DNA of 64,000 nucleotides, taken from Sulfitobacter sp. OXR-159 (GTDB lineage Bacteria > Pseudomonadota > Alphaproteobacteria > Rhodobacterales > Rhodobacteraceae). The stretch is taken from positions 2,492,501 to 2,556,500 of the forward strand of contig NZ_CP139707.1 in NCBI RefSeq assembly GCF_034377145.1. Direction: 5' to 3'. The stretch's first letter is position 1. Each line of letters begins with the position of its first letter. Below are positions 6,468 through 15,339 of this stretch, piece after piece. Under the pieces are notes generated by a model that saw nothing but the letters and a program-made list of their open reading frames with translations, was not told where the DNA came from and ran no database searches. The position numbers and the translations under genes were made by a program.

Positions 6468-7506
6468 TCACGCCAAGAATACGGAGAATTGCAGCAACGC
6501 GCGCCGTCCTCCGTAGCTTCCTATCGGTAGTGCTCAGGGAACCCCACACATACCTTCCATGTGCGCCTTCTTCCTCCTTCGCTTCATGAGCTTGAGCGAG
6601 TTCAAGGAGCTGCCTACCCGCGTCCTCAGGATCCGCAGCGAATTGTCCTATGCTCTGCGCGCCCCACTCCTCTGTGATACTTGGAATTCCATACCGACTA
6701 TGAATCAATGCGGTAATCAAAGAATGCAGCGCATACGGTTTCATCATGAAAGTCCTGCGCAACATAGGAAAATGCTCGGAAATATAATCGAAAGCCCCCG
6801 CTATCATCTCGTGATAGTCGCGAGCATCAAACAGAACATCATACTTTTTGTATAGACCTGTCAGATCTTTCGGACTGGCACTTACGACGCCCTTCTCTAC
6901 GGCGACAATGCAATCCGAGATGAAAGCAGCATCCGACATGCGAACAATCTGACGGTTAGAAAATACACCAAATTCAACAAAGAACTCATTCAGCTCATCT
7001 GCCAGTTCATTAACAAACCATTTGAACGCCCCCTGAAAGGATGAATGCCTTTTCTCTGCCTCGTTCAACGGGAGAGTGTATGCATTCATCCTTCTGAACA
7101 TTTGCAGAATTTCGCTGCGCCGCGCACTTCGAATAACATCGACAGAAACGGTATAGGAAAGAAAACGCTCTTGGTCCTCATCGTCCAAGTCTTCGAACTT
7201 TCGGCCAACGCGGGAGGTTTCGGAGCCAAGCGCGAACTCATTCTCGTAAAACCTCTTGATCGCACTGATGCGCTGCTGCCCATCCACGATCTCTCTACGG
7301 ACTGTTCGATCCTCCCGGTTGATAAACTCATACATATAGATTTTCGGAAATGGGAAGTTTTCGAGGATCGTGTCGATGAAGTAGCTGCTTGGGCCTTTCG
7401 GCCATATACCTGACCCGCGCTGATAGTCCGCATTGACGATCAATTCGCGCCGTTCAAGCATTTGGAGAATCTCGATTATGCTGTAATAGCTGTTGTTGAT
7501 CTGCAA
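6433..7506 (-). CDS. DUF262 (ParB/Srx-fold) protein, putative NTPase of a defence module
   Basis: The protein shows the two DUF262 signatures: DYQRGSGIW (about residues 28-35) and the IVDGQQRISAI block (about 73-83). These mark the GmrS-like ParB/sulfiredoxin-fold NTPase domain. About 270 further residues are helical, and no DUF1524 HNH domain (the GmrD part) is seen. No in-frame ATG exists upstream of the domain. I chose TTG 7506, which has AGAGAGAGA about 8 bases before it and leaves 6-7 residues before the domain (357 residues in total); a TTG at 7641 would add 45 unlikely residues. The downstream HEPN gene overlaps its 3' end, so the pair forms one operon, the cargo of the element. Confidence 0.82.
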   Translation of the reverse strand: MQINNSYYSIIEILQMLERRELIVNADYQRGSGIWPKGPSSYFIDTILENFPFPKIYMYEFINREDRTVRREIVDGQQRISAIKRFYENEFALGSETSRVGRKFEDLDDEDQERFLSYTVSVDVIRSARRSEILQMFRRMNAYTLPLNEAEKRHSSFQGAFKWFVNELADELNEFFVEFGVFSNRQIVRMSDAAFISDCIVAVEKGVVSASPKDLTGLYKKYDVLFDARDYHEMIAGAFDYISEHFPMLRRTFMMKPYALHSLITALIHSRYGIPSITEEWGAQSIGQFAADPEDAGRQLLELAQAHEAKEEEGAHGRYVWGSLSTTDRKLRRTARVAAILRILGVNVPDTVDAHLA

Positions 7507-7611
7507 GACGCTATCTCTCTCTGAACGGTTATTGCGTGCGGTGGCAAACTTCGCCGCGCATTGTTGCTGGACACTCCCGCAATATTTTGCATCAATTGAG
7601 GATGGCTGCAA

Positions 7612-7630
7612 TGCAGTCCAGATGCAGTCC
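7612..7630. repeat. Putative integrase arm sites, right pair
   Basis: TGCAGTCC occurs at 7612-7619 and 7623-7630 (11-bp spacing), in the same orientation as the left pair at 1111-1128. The pair lies about 65-80 bases inside the right attachment repeat. Confidence 0.6.
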
Positions 7631-7692
7631 CAAGCAATCAACCACAGAGGTGCAGCAACGGCCAGTCCGCTAAATACATGATAAGCTTATGT

Positions 7693-7743
7693 AAAATGGT
7701 GCCCGGGGGCGGAATCGAACCACCGACACGAGGATTTTCAATC
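7693..7743. repeat. Right attachment site inside tRNA-Phe
   Basis: This is the second copy of the 51-bp direct repeat (see 897-947). Here it forms the 3' two-thirds of the intact tRNA-Phe gene. Confidence 0.92.
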
Positions 7744-7771
7744 CACTGCTCTACCCCTGAGCTACCCGGGC
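7697..7771 (-). tRNA. tRNA-Phe (GAA)
   Basis: Read on the minus strand, the gene starts GCCCGGGTAGCTCAG and ends CCCGGGCACCA with an encoded CCA. The seven-base acceptor stem is perfect (GCCCGGG/CCCGGGC), the T loop is GTTCGATTC and the anticodon loop is TTGAAAA, giving anticodon GAA. It is the integration target: its 3' 47 bases are duplicated at 901-947. Confidence 0.96.
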
Positions 7772-7886
7772 ACGGGTCACCTCTTTCGAGGTCGGGTGAG
7801 CGGGTTCTAGGACCTGTAGCGCGGGGTGTCCAGCCCCATTTTGCCCCGAAACCCACTTCTTTTCACGAAACGCAAATTATCCTGTC

Positions 7887-8078
7887 TTAATGGGGCTTTG
7901 CAGGGCGGTCTTGTGCTGCTTCGGCGGCCTCGATGGCTGCTTCAACGTCTTCCGGATCGCGCGAGGGGACGGCGTAGCTTCCGCTGAACCAGCGGCCCAG
8001 ATCGATGTCGGCGCAGCGGCGCGAGCAGAAGGGGCGGTGTACCTTGATGGTTTCGGCTTTGCAGATCGGACAGCTCAT
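7887..8078 (-). CDS. yacG: Zinc-binding protein YacG (DNA gyrase inhibitor family)
   Basis: This 63-residue protein has the YacG zinc site: CPIC at residues 3-6, then CSRRC at 18-22, followed by the invariant ADIDLGRW segment. E. coli YacG binds GyrB and inhibits gyrase. The start ATG overlaps the stop of the RNase E/G gene (ATGA), so it is the last gene of the infA-maf-rng-yacG cluster. Confidence 0.93.
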   Translation of the reverse strand: MSCPICKAETIKVHRPFCSRRCADIDLGRWFSGSYAVPSRDPEDVEAAIEAAEAAQDRPAKPH

Positions 8079-9109
8079 TGCCCTGCCCTCGCAAGTACCT
8101 CCGCCAGCACCGGACGGGCGCGTTTACGCTGCAATTCGTAGTGACCCAAAGGCGTCCAACCGACCAGCGTCGTGTCCACGTCATCGGCGCGGAAGGCCGC
8201 ACGCAGCGCGCTTTCGAAGGTGCGGCGGTCTTTCTTGGGCATGGGGGCCAGATCGAGCGTGATCTGCCCGCCCAGCCCGCGCAGGCGCAACGCGCGGGGC
8301 AGCGCCTTGGCGCAGGCCATATTGGCTTTCACCCCAGCCGCGAGCGAGGCGTCACTGCCCGTGTTCACATCCACGGCCACCAACGCGCGGGTCGGCTCAA
8401 CAAAGATCGACGCCCCGCCACCAAGCGACACTTTGGAGGAGGACACGCGGTCAAGCTCTTCCAATACCCCATGATCGGCAAAGCCCCCGGCTTCGATCAC
8501 CACCTCGGCGGGCGCGGTCCAATCGCGCCATGCGAGCAGATGCGGCCCATCGCCTTCGCTCAGCACCTCCATCTCCTGCGCGTCGTCATTGGCCACGGTA
8601 TCCGCAAGCGCCAACATATTCGCGATATCCTCGGCAATATCCTCGCCATCGGCCCCGGCGCAGGAGGACCGCAGGATCAGGCCCAGATCAGCACCGCCTG
8701 CGGCCTCATGAGCGATTTCCAGCAGTCGGTCACGTTCTTCTTCGTCCTTGATAGAGCGCGAGATGTTCAGCCCCGGCGCATCTGGCGTCACGATGGCATA
8801 ACGCGATTTGAACAGCAGCTTATTGGTCACCGGGATCGCCTTGCCCGGTTCAGCATGACCCGAGACCTGCACAAGGATCGTCTGGCCGGGGGCCAGCCCT
8901 TTGATCTGGCGCAGAAAAGCCGCCCCATCGGGGGTCTTGAGGAACATCCCCCCCTGCCCCTTTACCGGGCGATCGGCAATCGCGCGATATACTGTGCCAA
9001 CGCGCGGCGCGTCGCTGTCGACCAGAAAATCGTCCAGTTTGCCATCCACAATGAGTGCTGCAGCTTCAACATCGCCAAGATGGTCAAGAATGATCGTACG
9101 GCCCTTCAT
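8075..9109 (-). CDS. rng: Ribonuclease E/G family protein
   Basis: This 344-residue endoribonuclease is of the short RNase G kind. An N-terminal S1-like region is followed by the DNase I-like catalytic part. [16 protein letters not shown] contains the conserved metal-binding Asp, and [10 protein letters not shown] supplies the second. It lacks the long C-terminal scaffold of RNase [17 protein letters not shown] insert lies in the middle. ATGA overlaps join it both to maf upstream and to yacG downstream. Confidence 0.85.
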   Translation of the reverse strand: MKGRTIILDHLGDVEAAALIVDGKLDDFLVDSDAPRVGTVYRAIADRPVKGQGGMFLKTPDGAAFLRQIKGLAPGQTILVQVSGHAEPGKAIPVTNKLLFKSRYAIVTPDAPGLNISRSIKDEEERDRLLEIAHEAAGGADLGLILRSSCAGADGEDIAEDIANMLALADTVANDDAQEMEVLSEGDGPHLLAWRDWTAPAEVVIEAGGFADHGVLEELDRVSSSKVSLGGGASIFVEPTRALVAVDVNTGSDASLAAGVKANMACAKALPRALRLRGLGGQITLDLAPMPKKDRRTFESALRAAFRADDVDTTLVGWTPLGHYELQRKRARPVLAEVLARAGQ

Positions 9110-9684
9110 GCGGCACCTCCGTCAAATGGGTAGCCTGCCGCTTGCAGCAGGTTCGCAGCCTCGGCCAAAGGCAGGCCGACGATTGCAGTGAATGAGCCGC
9201 TGATCCATGGGATGAGCGCGCCAGCGGGGCCTTGGATGCCATATCCACCCGCCTTGCCGCGCCAATCGCCGGTGGCAAGGTAGCGGCGAATCTCCGGCTC
9301 AGACAGGGATTTCATCTTCACGTTGCTTTGCACATCGCGCTGCCAAAGCTTTTCGCCCCGTTTCACGGCAACGGCAGTGACCACCCTATGCCGACGGCCC
9401 GACATCAACCGCAGGAAAGCTTCGGCTTCGGCCTCATCTTCGGGTTTGCCGAGGATGCGCCGCCCTAGCGCGACGGTGGTGTCCGCGCAGAGCACGATAT
9501 CATCCGCCTCAGCAGGCACGGCCGCCACCTTTTCACGCGCCATGCGGGCGCAATAGGGGCGCGGCAATTCGGCCTTGTGGGGTGTCTCGTCAATGTCGGG
9601 GGCGCGGATGGCATCGGGGACCACGCCGATCTGGGCCAAAAGCTCCAATCGGCGCGGTGATCCTGATCCGAGAATGAACTGCAT
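9106..9684 (-). CDS. maf: Maf family nucleoside triphosphate pyrophosphatase
   Basis: The protein has 192 residues. The start, [20 protein letters not shown], carries the Maf GSxSPRR signature. The D-E-T-P site ([11 protein letters not shown]) and the CADTTVALG motif with the catalytic Asp follow, then the GYGIQGPAG loop. Maf proteins hydrolyse non-canonical or excess nucleoside triphosphates. It lies between infA and rng; its stop overlaps the rng start. Confidence 0.93.
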   Translation of the reverse strand: MQFILGSGSPRRLELLAQIGVVPDAIRAPDIDETPHKAELPRPYCARMAREKVAAVPAEADDIVLCADTTVALGRRILGKPEDEAEAEAFLRLMSGRRHRVVTAVAVKRGEKLWQRDVQSNVKMKSLSEPEIRRYLATGDWRGKAGGYGIQGPAGALIPWISGSFTAIVGLPLAEAANLLQAAGYPFDGGAA

Positions 9685-9773
9685 CTTATGGGCCTCTTTG
9701 CCTGAGGCCGGCAGCCCGGTCGGGGCCGCGCACGGCCCCGCCTGCGCCGCGCAACGCGCGAACGCGGTGCCGC

Positions 9774-9992
9774 TTACTTGAAGCGATAGTTGATCCGACC
9801 TTTGGTCAAATCATAGGGTGTCATTTCCACCTGAACCTTGTCGCCAGCCAGAACACGGATGCGGTTTTTCCGCATCTTGCCTGCCGTATGCGCGATGATC
9901 TCATGGCCGTTTTCCAGCTCGACCCGAAACGTCGCGTTAGGCAGGAGTTCCTTCACGACACCGGGAAATTCGAGCGTATCTTCCTTGGCCAT
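9774..9992 (-). CDS. infA: Translation initiation factor IF-1
   Basis: This 72-residue S1-fold protein, [20 protein letters not shown] to [11 protein letters not shown], is almost invariant across bacteria. It blocks the ribosomal A site during initiation. It leads the infA-maf-rng-yacG cluster, with about 90 bases to maf that contain only GC-rich sequence. Confidence 0.98.
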   Translation of the reverse strand: MAKEDTLEFPGVVKELLPNATFRVELENGHEIIAHTAGKMRKNRIRVLAGDKVQVEMTPYDLTKGRINYRFK

Positions 9993-10009
9993 GGTCTCTC
10001 CTTGAGCAC

Positions 10010-10029
10010 AAAACCCTCCAATTTGAGGG
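10010..10029 (-). terminator. Hairpin terminator after the nitrilase-fold gene
   Basis: Read on the minus strand, CCCTC-AAATTG-GAGGG is followed by TTTTG. The short stem lies between the hydrolase stop and the infA start. Confidence 0.5.
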
Positions 10030-10073
10030 CGCAGGCTTAAATGGGCGCATTTTTGCGCTTTTTCAAGGGGGAT

Positions 10074-10949
10074 TCAGCGCAAAGCGACGTTTATCGCCTT
10101 TCCGTCGCGGCCAATCTGGTCTTGCCAGTCCCTTCGGTTCAAAACGATGCCATCTGCGCGAACCTCGGCGACCTGCGCCAAATCGGCTTCTGCAATGGTC
10201 CAGCCGGGTGCGTTCACCTCGCGCAGTCCCAAAATGCCCGTCGGCGGGAAGCCGCGATCCGGCGGGCAAAAAATCCCCCCCGCGCCAAAAGATTGACCCA
10301 AAGCCTCTGACCAATCCGCCGCGCCCACCACCGAAGACATCGCCGTGATGCACTGATTCTCCAACGCGCGGGCCATGGAGCCGATGCGCACCCGCCAATA
10401 GCCCGCTAGCGTTTCGGTGACACTGGGCACGCAGATCACATCGCAATCGCTCAGCGCCCGGCCCAGCAGGGGAAACTCACTGTCATAACAGATCAAAATC
10501 CCGATCTTGCCAATCGCGGTCTCGAAAACCTGAAGCGCATTGCCTCCGATCACGCCCCACTCTTCACGCTCGAAACGGGTCATGATCTGCTTGTCCTGCA
10601 CCCCCACCTGCCCCGTAGGCGTAATCAGCCGCGCGCGGTTGACCGGACGGCTCTCGGTCGCCGCGGGGCCAGAGCCTGCCACGATATGCACATTGTGCTC
10701 TGTGGCGAGCTTCATATGCAGCCGGTCGGCTTCCTCAAGCTTGTCCGAGACCGAGAAAAGCGATCGCTCCAAATCGGCGGCTACTTCGGCCCCATCCAGC
10801 GTGGCCAATTCCATCGCGGCATATTCGGGAAAAACCAGCAGTTCCGCCCCCTGCACCGCGGCCTCGGCGACCCAATGGGCCAGTTTGTCTTCGTACTGCG
10901 CCCATGAGGTCAGAACATCGAGCGGATAGGCAGCTGTGGCGATTTTCAT
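10074..10949 (-). CDS. Carbon-nitrogen hydrolase (nitrilase superfamily)
   Basis: This 291-residue amidase-like enzyme has the Glu-Lys-Cys triad: Glu in FPEYAAMEL, Lys in QDKQIMTRFE, Cys in LICYDSEFP. These enzymes hydrolyse amides or nitriles; the substrate cannot be told from sequence. ATG 10949 follows AGGAG at about 10 bases. The gene is divergent from the LysR regulator gene with about 190 bases between, so the regulator may control it. Confidence 0.88.
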   Translation of the reverse strand: MKIATAAYPLDVLTSWAQYEDKLAHWVAEAAVQGAELLVFPEYAAMELATLDGAEVAADLERSLFSVSDKLEEADRLHMKLATEHNVHIVAGSGPAATESRPVNRARLITPTGQVGVQDKQIMTRFEREEWGVIGGNALQVFETAIGKIGILICYDSEFPLLGRALSDCDVICVPSVTETLAGYWRVRIGSMARALENQCITAMSSVVGAADWSEALGQSFGAGGIFCPPDRGFPPTGILGLREVNAPGWTIAEADLAQVAEVRADGIVLNRRDWQDQIGRDGKAINVALR

Positions 10950-11140
10950 TCGGAGAGGCTCCTGAGGGCTGTTTGCCCGCAGTCTGCGCAGCTTTGGCGG
11001 CGGCTTCAAGGGGGCGGCCCGTGGGCCCGAAGCGCCTCCCGTCGCTTTCCCGAAATCAACAGATATGCTGCCACTTCGATGGGCAAATGCTTGACCTGAG
11101 CCGCCCGTGGTTTCACAAGATCCGAAAGAGTTGGGACCAC

Positions 11141-12136
11141 ATGCTGAACAAAGGCATCACCCTTCGGGGCATCGAAGTGTTTGAGGCGCTCGCGCGCAGC
11201 GGATCGGTGGCGCAGGCAGCAGAGGCCACGGGGCTCAGCCAGCCCGCCGTCAGCCAGCAGATGCGCAACCTCGAAGCCGCCATCGGGGCGGAACTGGTCG
11301 ATCACACCCGCCGCCCCATGCGATTGACCCAAGCCGGGCAGATGTTTCTGCGCCGGGCCGAACAGGCGCTCAGCGAATTGCGCCAAGCGCAGAGCGAAGT
11401 CACGGTGATGGATCTGGCCCATCTGGAGGCGCTGAACCTCGGTGTGATTGATGATTTCGACGATGACCTGACCCCGCGCCTTGCCACAATCCTTGGCGAC
11501 AGCCTGACCGGGTGCCGCTTTCGCATGATCACCGCAGGCAGCAACGAACTGGCCAAGGCGCTCCGCGATCAAAGCCTGCATATGGCGCTTTCGGCGCAGA
11601 TCGACGGACCGATTGACGGGGTTTTGGAATACCCGCTGGCCCGCGACCCCTTCATCCTCGTTACCCCTGCGGGCGCGCCCTATGCCCCCGAGGCCCTGCT
11701 GCGCGGCAGCACCGACCTACCCTTTTTGCGCTACGCCGCCGACCAGTTGATCGCGCGACAGATCGAGGCACATCTTACCGCTCAGGGCCACAACCTGCGC
11801 GCACGGTTCGAGATCGGCAGCCATCTGGCATTAATGGCCATGGTGGCACGGGGCATTGGCTGGGCGATAACGACGCCCTTGGGCTACATGCGCGCCGCCC
11901 GTTTCCACGACCGGCTGGCCGCGCATCCCCTGCCCGCCCCCCTGAACACCCCGCTGCCCGCCCGGACGATTTCGCTCTTCGCCGGGGCCGAATGGTCTGG
12001 CCCGGTGCCGCGCGACATTGCCCAGACCATGCGGCAGTTGATGCAAACCCATATGATTGCCCCTGCCATCGCGCAGCTGCCGTGGCTGGCGGATGGGTTT
12101 CACCTGCTTGAAGCCGAAGACCCGATCGGAGAATAA
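11141..12136 (+). CDS. LysR-family transcriptional regulator
   Basis: This 331-residue protein has an N-terminal winged HTH (LRGIEVFEALARSGSVAQAA, TGLSQPAVSQQMRNLEAAIG, RLTQAGQMFL). The effector domain covers residues about 90-300. ATG 11141 is placed where the family HTH begins; ATG 11087 would add 18 residues. It stands divergent from the carbon-nitrogen hydrolase gene, the usual target arrangement, and only 6 bases before the sirtuin gene, suggesting co-transcription with it. Confidence 0.9.
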   Translation: MLNKGITLRGIEVFEALARSGSVAQAAEATGLSQPAVSQQMRNLEAAIGAELVDHTRRPMRLTQAGQMFLRRAEQALSELRQAQSEVTVMDLAHLEALNLGVIDDFDDDLTPRLATILGDSLTGCRFRMITAGSNELAKALRDQSLHMALSAQIDGPIDGVLEYPLARDPFILVTPAGAPYAPEALLRGSTDLPFLRYAADQLIARQIEAHLTAQGHNLRARFEIGSHLALMAMVARGIGWAITTPLGYMRAARFHDRLAAHPLPAPLNTPLPARTISLFAGAEWSGPVPRDIAQTMRQLMQTHMIAPAIAQLPWLADGFHLLEAEDPIGE

Positions 12137-12142
12137 TACCCC

Positions 12143-12841
12143 ATGACCAAGATCGTGATCCTTACTGGCGCGGGCATCTCTGCCGAAAGCGGGCTTGAAA
12201 CCTTCCGCGCCTCCGATGGCCTTTGGGCGCAGCACCGCGTCGAAGACGTGGCCACCCCCGAAGGCTTCGCCCGTAATCCAAAACTGGTGGTCGATTTCTA
12301 CAACGCCCGCCGCGCACAGGCGGCCGAGGTGTCACCCAACGCCGCGCATCGCGCCCTCGCCCGGCTAGAGGCCGAGCTTGACGGCGAGGTGGTCGTCATC
12401 ACCCAGAATGTCGATGATCTGCACGAACAGGGCGGCTCGCGACAGGTGATGCACATGCATGGTGCCCTCAAAGGCGCGCTCTGCGCCGCCTGCGATCACC
12501 GCTGGCCTGCGCCCATGGTCATGGCACCGGGCGATGCCTGCCCCGCCTGCAACGCCCCCGCCGCGCGACCCGATATCGTCTGGTTTGGCGAGATGCCCTA
12601 TGAGATGGACGCACTTTTTGATCATCTGGCCGAGGCGGATGTCTTTGCCGCGATTGGCACCTCCGGCAACGTCTACCCCGCCGCCGGCTTCGTCGCCGAG
12701 GCCCGCCGCGCCGGGGCGCATACGATTGAATTCAATCTCGAACGCTCTGCCGTGGGCAATCAGTTCGCGGAGCATCGCATCGGGCCAGCCAGCCAGACGG
12801 TCCCCGAATGGGTGGCAGAGGTTTTGGCGGCGCGCCGCTAA
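12143..12841 (+). CDS. cobB: NAD-dependent protein deacylase (sirtuin, CobB)
   Basis: This 232-residue Sir2 enzyme has the NAD site GAGISAESGLETFR (9-22), TQNVDDLHEQGG, catalytic His in HMHGALKG, and zinc ligands CAAC and CPAC. Tyr53 and Arg56 (FYNARR) form the YxxR pair that in class III sirtuins favours succinyl- and malonyl-lysine over acetyl-lysine. It follows the LysR gene closely. Its end faces the BCCT transporter gene. Confidence 0.93.
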   Translation: MTKIVILTGAGISAESGLETFRASDGLWAQHRVEDVATPEGFARNPKLVVDFYNARRAQAAEVSPNAAHRALARLEAELDGEVVVITQNVDDLHEQGGSRQVMHMHGALKGALCAACDHRWPAPMVMAPGDACPACNAPAARPDIVWFGEMPYEMDALFDHLAEADVFAAIGTSGNVYPAAGFVAEARRAGAHTIEFNLERSAVGNQFAEHRIGPASQTVPEWVAEVLAARR

Positions 12842-12862
12842 GTTACGGCACGCCAGATAGCC

Positions 12863-14515
12863 TCAGCGCGGTTCGCTGCGCAGACCCTTGTAGACCGTAT
12901 AGCACATGACCAGCATCAAGATCGCAAAGGGCACACCCGTCGCCGTGACCCCGGCCTGCAGGGCCGAGAGCCCGCCGCCGATCAACAGCACGATGGCGAT
13001 CAACCCTTCGACGATGCACCAAAAGATACGCTGCGGGACCGGCGCGTCGATTTTGCCTCCCGCCGTGATCGTATCGACAACCAGCGACCCCGAATCCGAC
13101 GAGGTAACAAAGAACACCAGCGCCAAGAGAATCGCGATGGTCGAGGCCACCTTGGTGAAAGGCAGTTCATTCAACATCCCGAAAAGCGACAGTTCCGGCG
13201 AATAGCTGTCGATCACATTGGCCTTCACCAACGATGTTTCGGGGCTGGTCAGGATTTGATCAATCGCAATACCGCCAAAGACGCCCATCCAGATAAAGAT
13301 GATGAGGGAGGGGATCAGCAGCACACAGATGATAAATTCCCGCACCGTGCGCCCGCGCGAGACCCGCGCGATGAACATCCCCACGAAAGGCGCCCAAGAT
13401 ACCCACCACGCCCAATAGAACGCCGTCCACCCTTCGCGGTAGGCATCGTCATCGCGGCCAAAGGGGTTGGAAAGTGGAATGATCTCTTGCGTATAGGCCA
13501 CCAAACCGGTCCAAAAGCCATCCAGCCCCACCAACGTCGGGCCAACGAAGAGCACAAAGAGGAAGAACAGGACCGCCACGATCATGTTCACCTCCGACAG
13601 GATCTTTACCCCGCCGTCCAACCCGCGCCAGACCGACACCAGCGCCACGGCGGTGACCAAAAGGATAATGACCACCTGCACGTTGGTCGAAATCTCAAGC
13701 CCGAAGGCAAAGTTGAACCCCGCGTTGGCCTGCTGCGCGCCCAAGCCAAGCGATGTGGCAAGACCAAAAAGCGTCGCGAAAACCGCCAAGATATCAATGA
13801 TATGTCCCGGCCAGCCCCAGACCCGATCGCCCAGAAGCGGATAGAAACAGGACCGGATCGAGAATGGCAGCCCCTTGTTATAGGTAAACAGGGCCAAGGC
13901 CAGCGCCATGATCGCATAGACCGCCCAGCCATGCAGCCCCCAGTGGTAAAAGGTCGCCGCGAGCCCCATGGCGCGGGCGGCCTCGACATTCTCAGGTATG
14001 ATCGACCCATCTTCGGCAATCGGCAGGGGCACCCCCAAGGGGCCAGAGACGTTCATATGATACACCGGCTCAAGCACGCCAAAGAACAAAAGCCCGATGC
14101 CCATGCCCGCGGCAAAAAGCATGGCGAACCAAGCAAGGTAGGAATACTCTGGCACGGCCTCTTTCCCGCCAAGCCTGACCTTGGAGATGGGCAAGAAAAT
14201 CAGCACGATACAAAAGATAACGAAGATGTTCACGATGATCATGAACAGCCAGTCCAGCTTGGTGGTGGCGAAATCCCGAACAGCAAGGAAGACCACCCCG
14301 GCTTGATCCGGGAAAAGCATCGTCAGCAGCACAAAGGCCACTGCCGTCAGGCCGGACACCATGAAGACCGGGTTGTGGATGTCAAAGCCCAGCGGGCCCA
14401 ATGTCCCGTCGATGTTGTCTTGGCCAACCTCGAAATCAGTCTCGATCTCATTCGTGTCGGCGGGCGTGCCCGAGGGCGGGCTAGAGTTTGGCGTGCCGGG
14501 GGTGGGGTCAGTCAT
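12863..14515 (-). CDS. BCCT-family osmolyte transporter
   Basis: This 550-residue carrier has the BCCT core: GMGIGLLFFGVLEP on the third helix region and the AFYWAWWVSWAPFVGMFIAR signature with its aromatic box. An acidic, Pro-rich 30-residue leader precedes helix 1. Family members import betaine, choline, carnitine or ectoine (sodium-coupled in most). The GMGIGL form rather than GMGAGL occurs in many sodium-driven members. Substrate is not decided by sequence. Choline uptake would fit the phosphatidylcholine synthase gene 0.8 kb away. Confidence 0.92.
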   Translation of the reverse strand: MTDPTPGTPNSSPPSGTPADTNEIETDFEVGQDNIDGTLGPLGFDIHNPVFMVSGLTAVAFVLLTMLFPDQAGVVFLAVRDFATTKLDWLFMIIVNIFVIFCIVLIFLPISKVRLGGKEAVPEYSYLAWFAMLFAAGMGIGLLFFGVLEPVYHMNVSGPLGVPLPIAEDGSIIPENVEAARAMGLAATFYHWGLHGWAVYAIMALALALFTYNKGLPFSIRSCFYPLLGDRVWGWPGHIIDILAVFATLFGLATSLGLGAQQANAGFNFAFGLEISTNVQVVIILLVTAVALVSVWRGLDGGVKILSEVNMIVAVLFFLFVLFVGPTLVGLDGFWTGLVAYTQEIIPLSNPFGRDDDAYREGWTAFYWAWWVSWAPFVGMFIARVSRGRTVREFIICVLLIPSLIIFIWMGVFGGIAIDQILTSPETSLVKANVIDSYSPELSLFGMLNELPFTKVASTIAILLALVFFVTSSDSGSLVVDTITAGGKIDAPVPQRIFWCIVEGLIAIVLLIGGGLSALQAGVTATGVPFAILMLVMCYTVYKGLRSEPR

Positions 14516-14719
14516 GAAATCTCCGATCTTGATGCACGGTCTGAGCCCCGCTTGGCAGGTAGCATGGCCAGAACAACAAATGTCAGAGGATCAATTAGCG
14601 CGCATTTCCAAGGTTTCCCGAATAAAAACATACCCCTGCGCAACAAAACCGCCAATGGCAGCGCGGGGTGCCATCCTGATAGCCGGGAAACCCTTAAGAA
14701 AGACCTAAGCCCAAAACGA

Positions 14720-14750
14720 AAAAGGCCCCGATCCTTTCGGATCGAGGCCC
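14720..14750 (-). terminator. Rho-independent terminator of rpmB
   Basis: On the minus strand, GGCCTCGATCC-GAAA-GGATCGGGGCC is followed by TTTTTCG. The 11-bp stem has a GNRA tetraloop and one G-T pair, and lies 20 bases past the rpmB stop. Confidence 0.9.
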
Positions 14751-14771
14751 CAATCTGGTCTGTGGTAAGCC

Positions 14772-15071
14772 TTAGCTCAGCACATCGGCGGTCGCGCTGG
14801 TTTTCGCGATGGCCTTTTTGATTTTCAACGCATTGTCGGACAGTTCAACGTCCTTGGCTTTCGCCAGGAACTTGTCCAGACCACCGCGGTGGTCGACGCT
14901 GCGCAGGGCTGCGGCAGAGATGCGCAGCTTGAACGCGCGGCCCAGTGCTTCGGACTGCAACGACACGTCGTTGAGGTTCGGCAAGAACCGACGGCGTGTA
15001 CGGTTGTTGGCGTGGCTTACGTTGTTGCCCGTCATCGGGCCTTTTCCGGTCAATTCGCAACGGCGCGACAT
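14772..15071 (-). CDS. rpmB: 50S ribosomal protein L28
   Basis: This 99-residue protein begins [20 protein letters not shown] and continues [12 protein letters not shown], typical of L28 in alphaproteobacteria, which have the longer C-terminal form. AAAGGATGA stands upstream of ATG 15071. It is a single-gene unit closed by a strong terminator. Confidence 0.97.
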   Translation of the reverse strand: MSRRCELTGKGPMTGNNVSHANNRTRRRFLPNLNDVSLQSEALGRAFKLRISAAALRSVDHRGGLDKFLAKAKDVELSDNALKIKKAIAKTSATADVLS

Positions 15072-15339
15072 GGGTTCATCCTTTTGCTGTTGTGTCCTTC
15101 CAGCGATCCGGAAAAACACATAACGTGGGGGCCGCGCAGAGCCGACCCTGAATTGGTTCGCTGGCTTTAAGGGGAATCGCGGTAGCCGTCAACCCGAAGC
15201 GCGGGACTTGGGCATATTTCCTGCGCAACGACTGGCCCCGTCAACTGCGCCCCCGTTGCCCCGCCTCTGCTACGCTGGTTTTTGCCGCCCGCGCCAGAGT
15301 TTCCTTTGCATCCCCCCGGCGGATTTGCGATGCAGACAC

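Larger units (their letters stand above)
897..7743. mobile_element. Integrative mobilizable element in tRNA-Phe with RSF1010-type mob region
   Basis: A 51-bp direct repeat of the tRNA-Phe 3' part occurs at 897-947 and 7693-7743, giving a unit of 6,796 bp from repeat to repeat. Inside are a tyrosine integrase, a RepA-like ATPase, a mobC-like gene, oriT, a MobQ relaxase with an embedded small membrane-protein gene, an AlpA-type regulator, and a DUF262 plus HEPN-motif gene pair as cargo. No type IV secretion genes are present, so transfer would need a helper. Base composition is visibly lower in GC than the host genes, most clearly at 5.6-7.6 kb. The intact tRNA at the right end keeps the host gene functional after integration. 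Confidence 0.88.

Noticed and set aside
13256..14821. A 521-codon plus-strand frame opposite the BCCT gene
   Set aside because: The composition is of reverse-complement type (His, Arg, Gln); the minus strand has all BCCT motifs.
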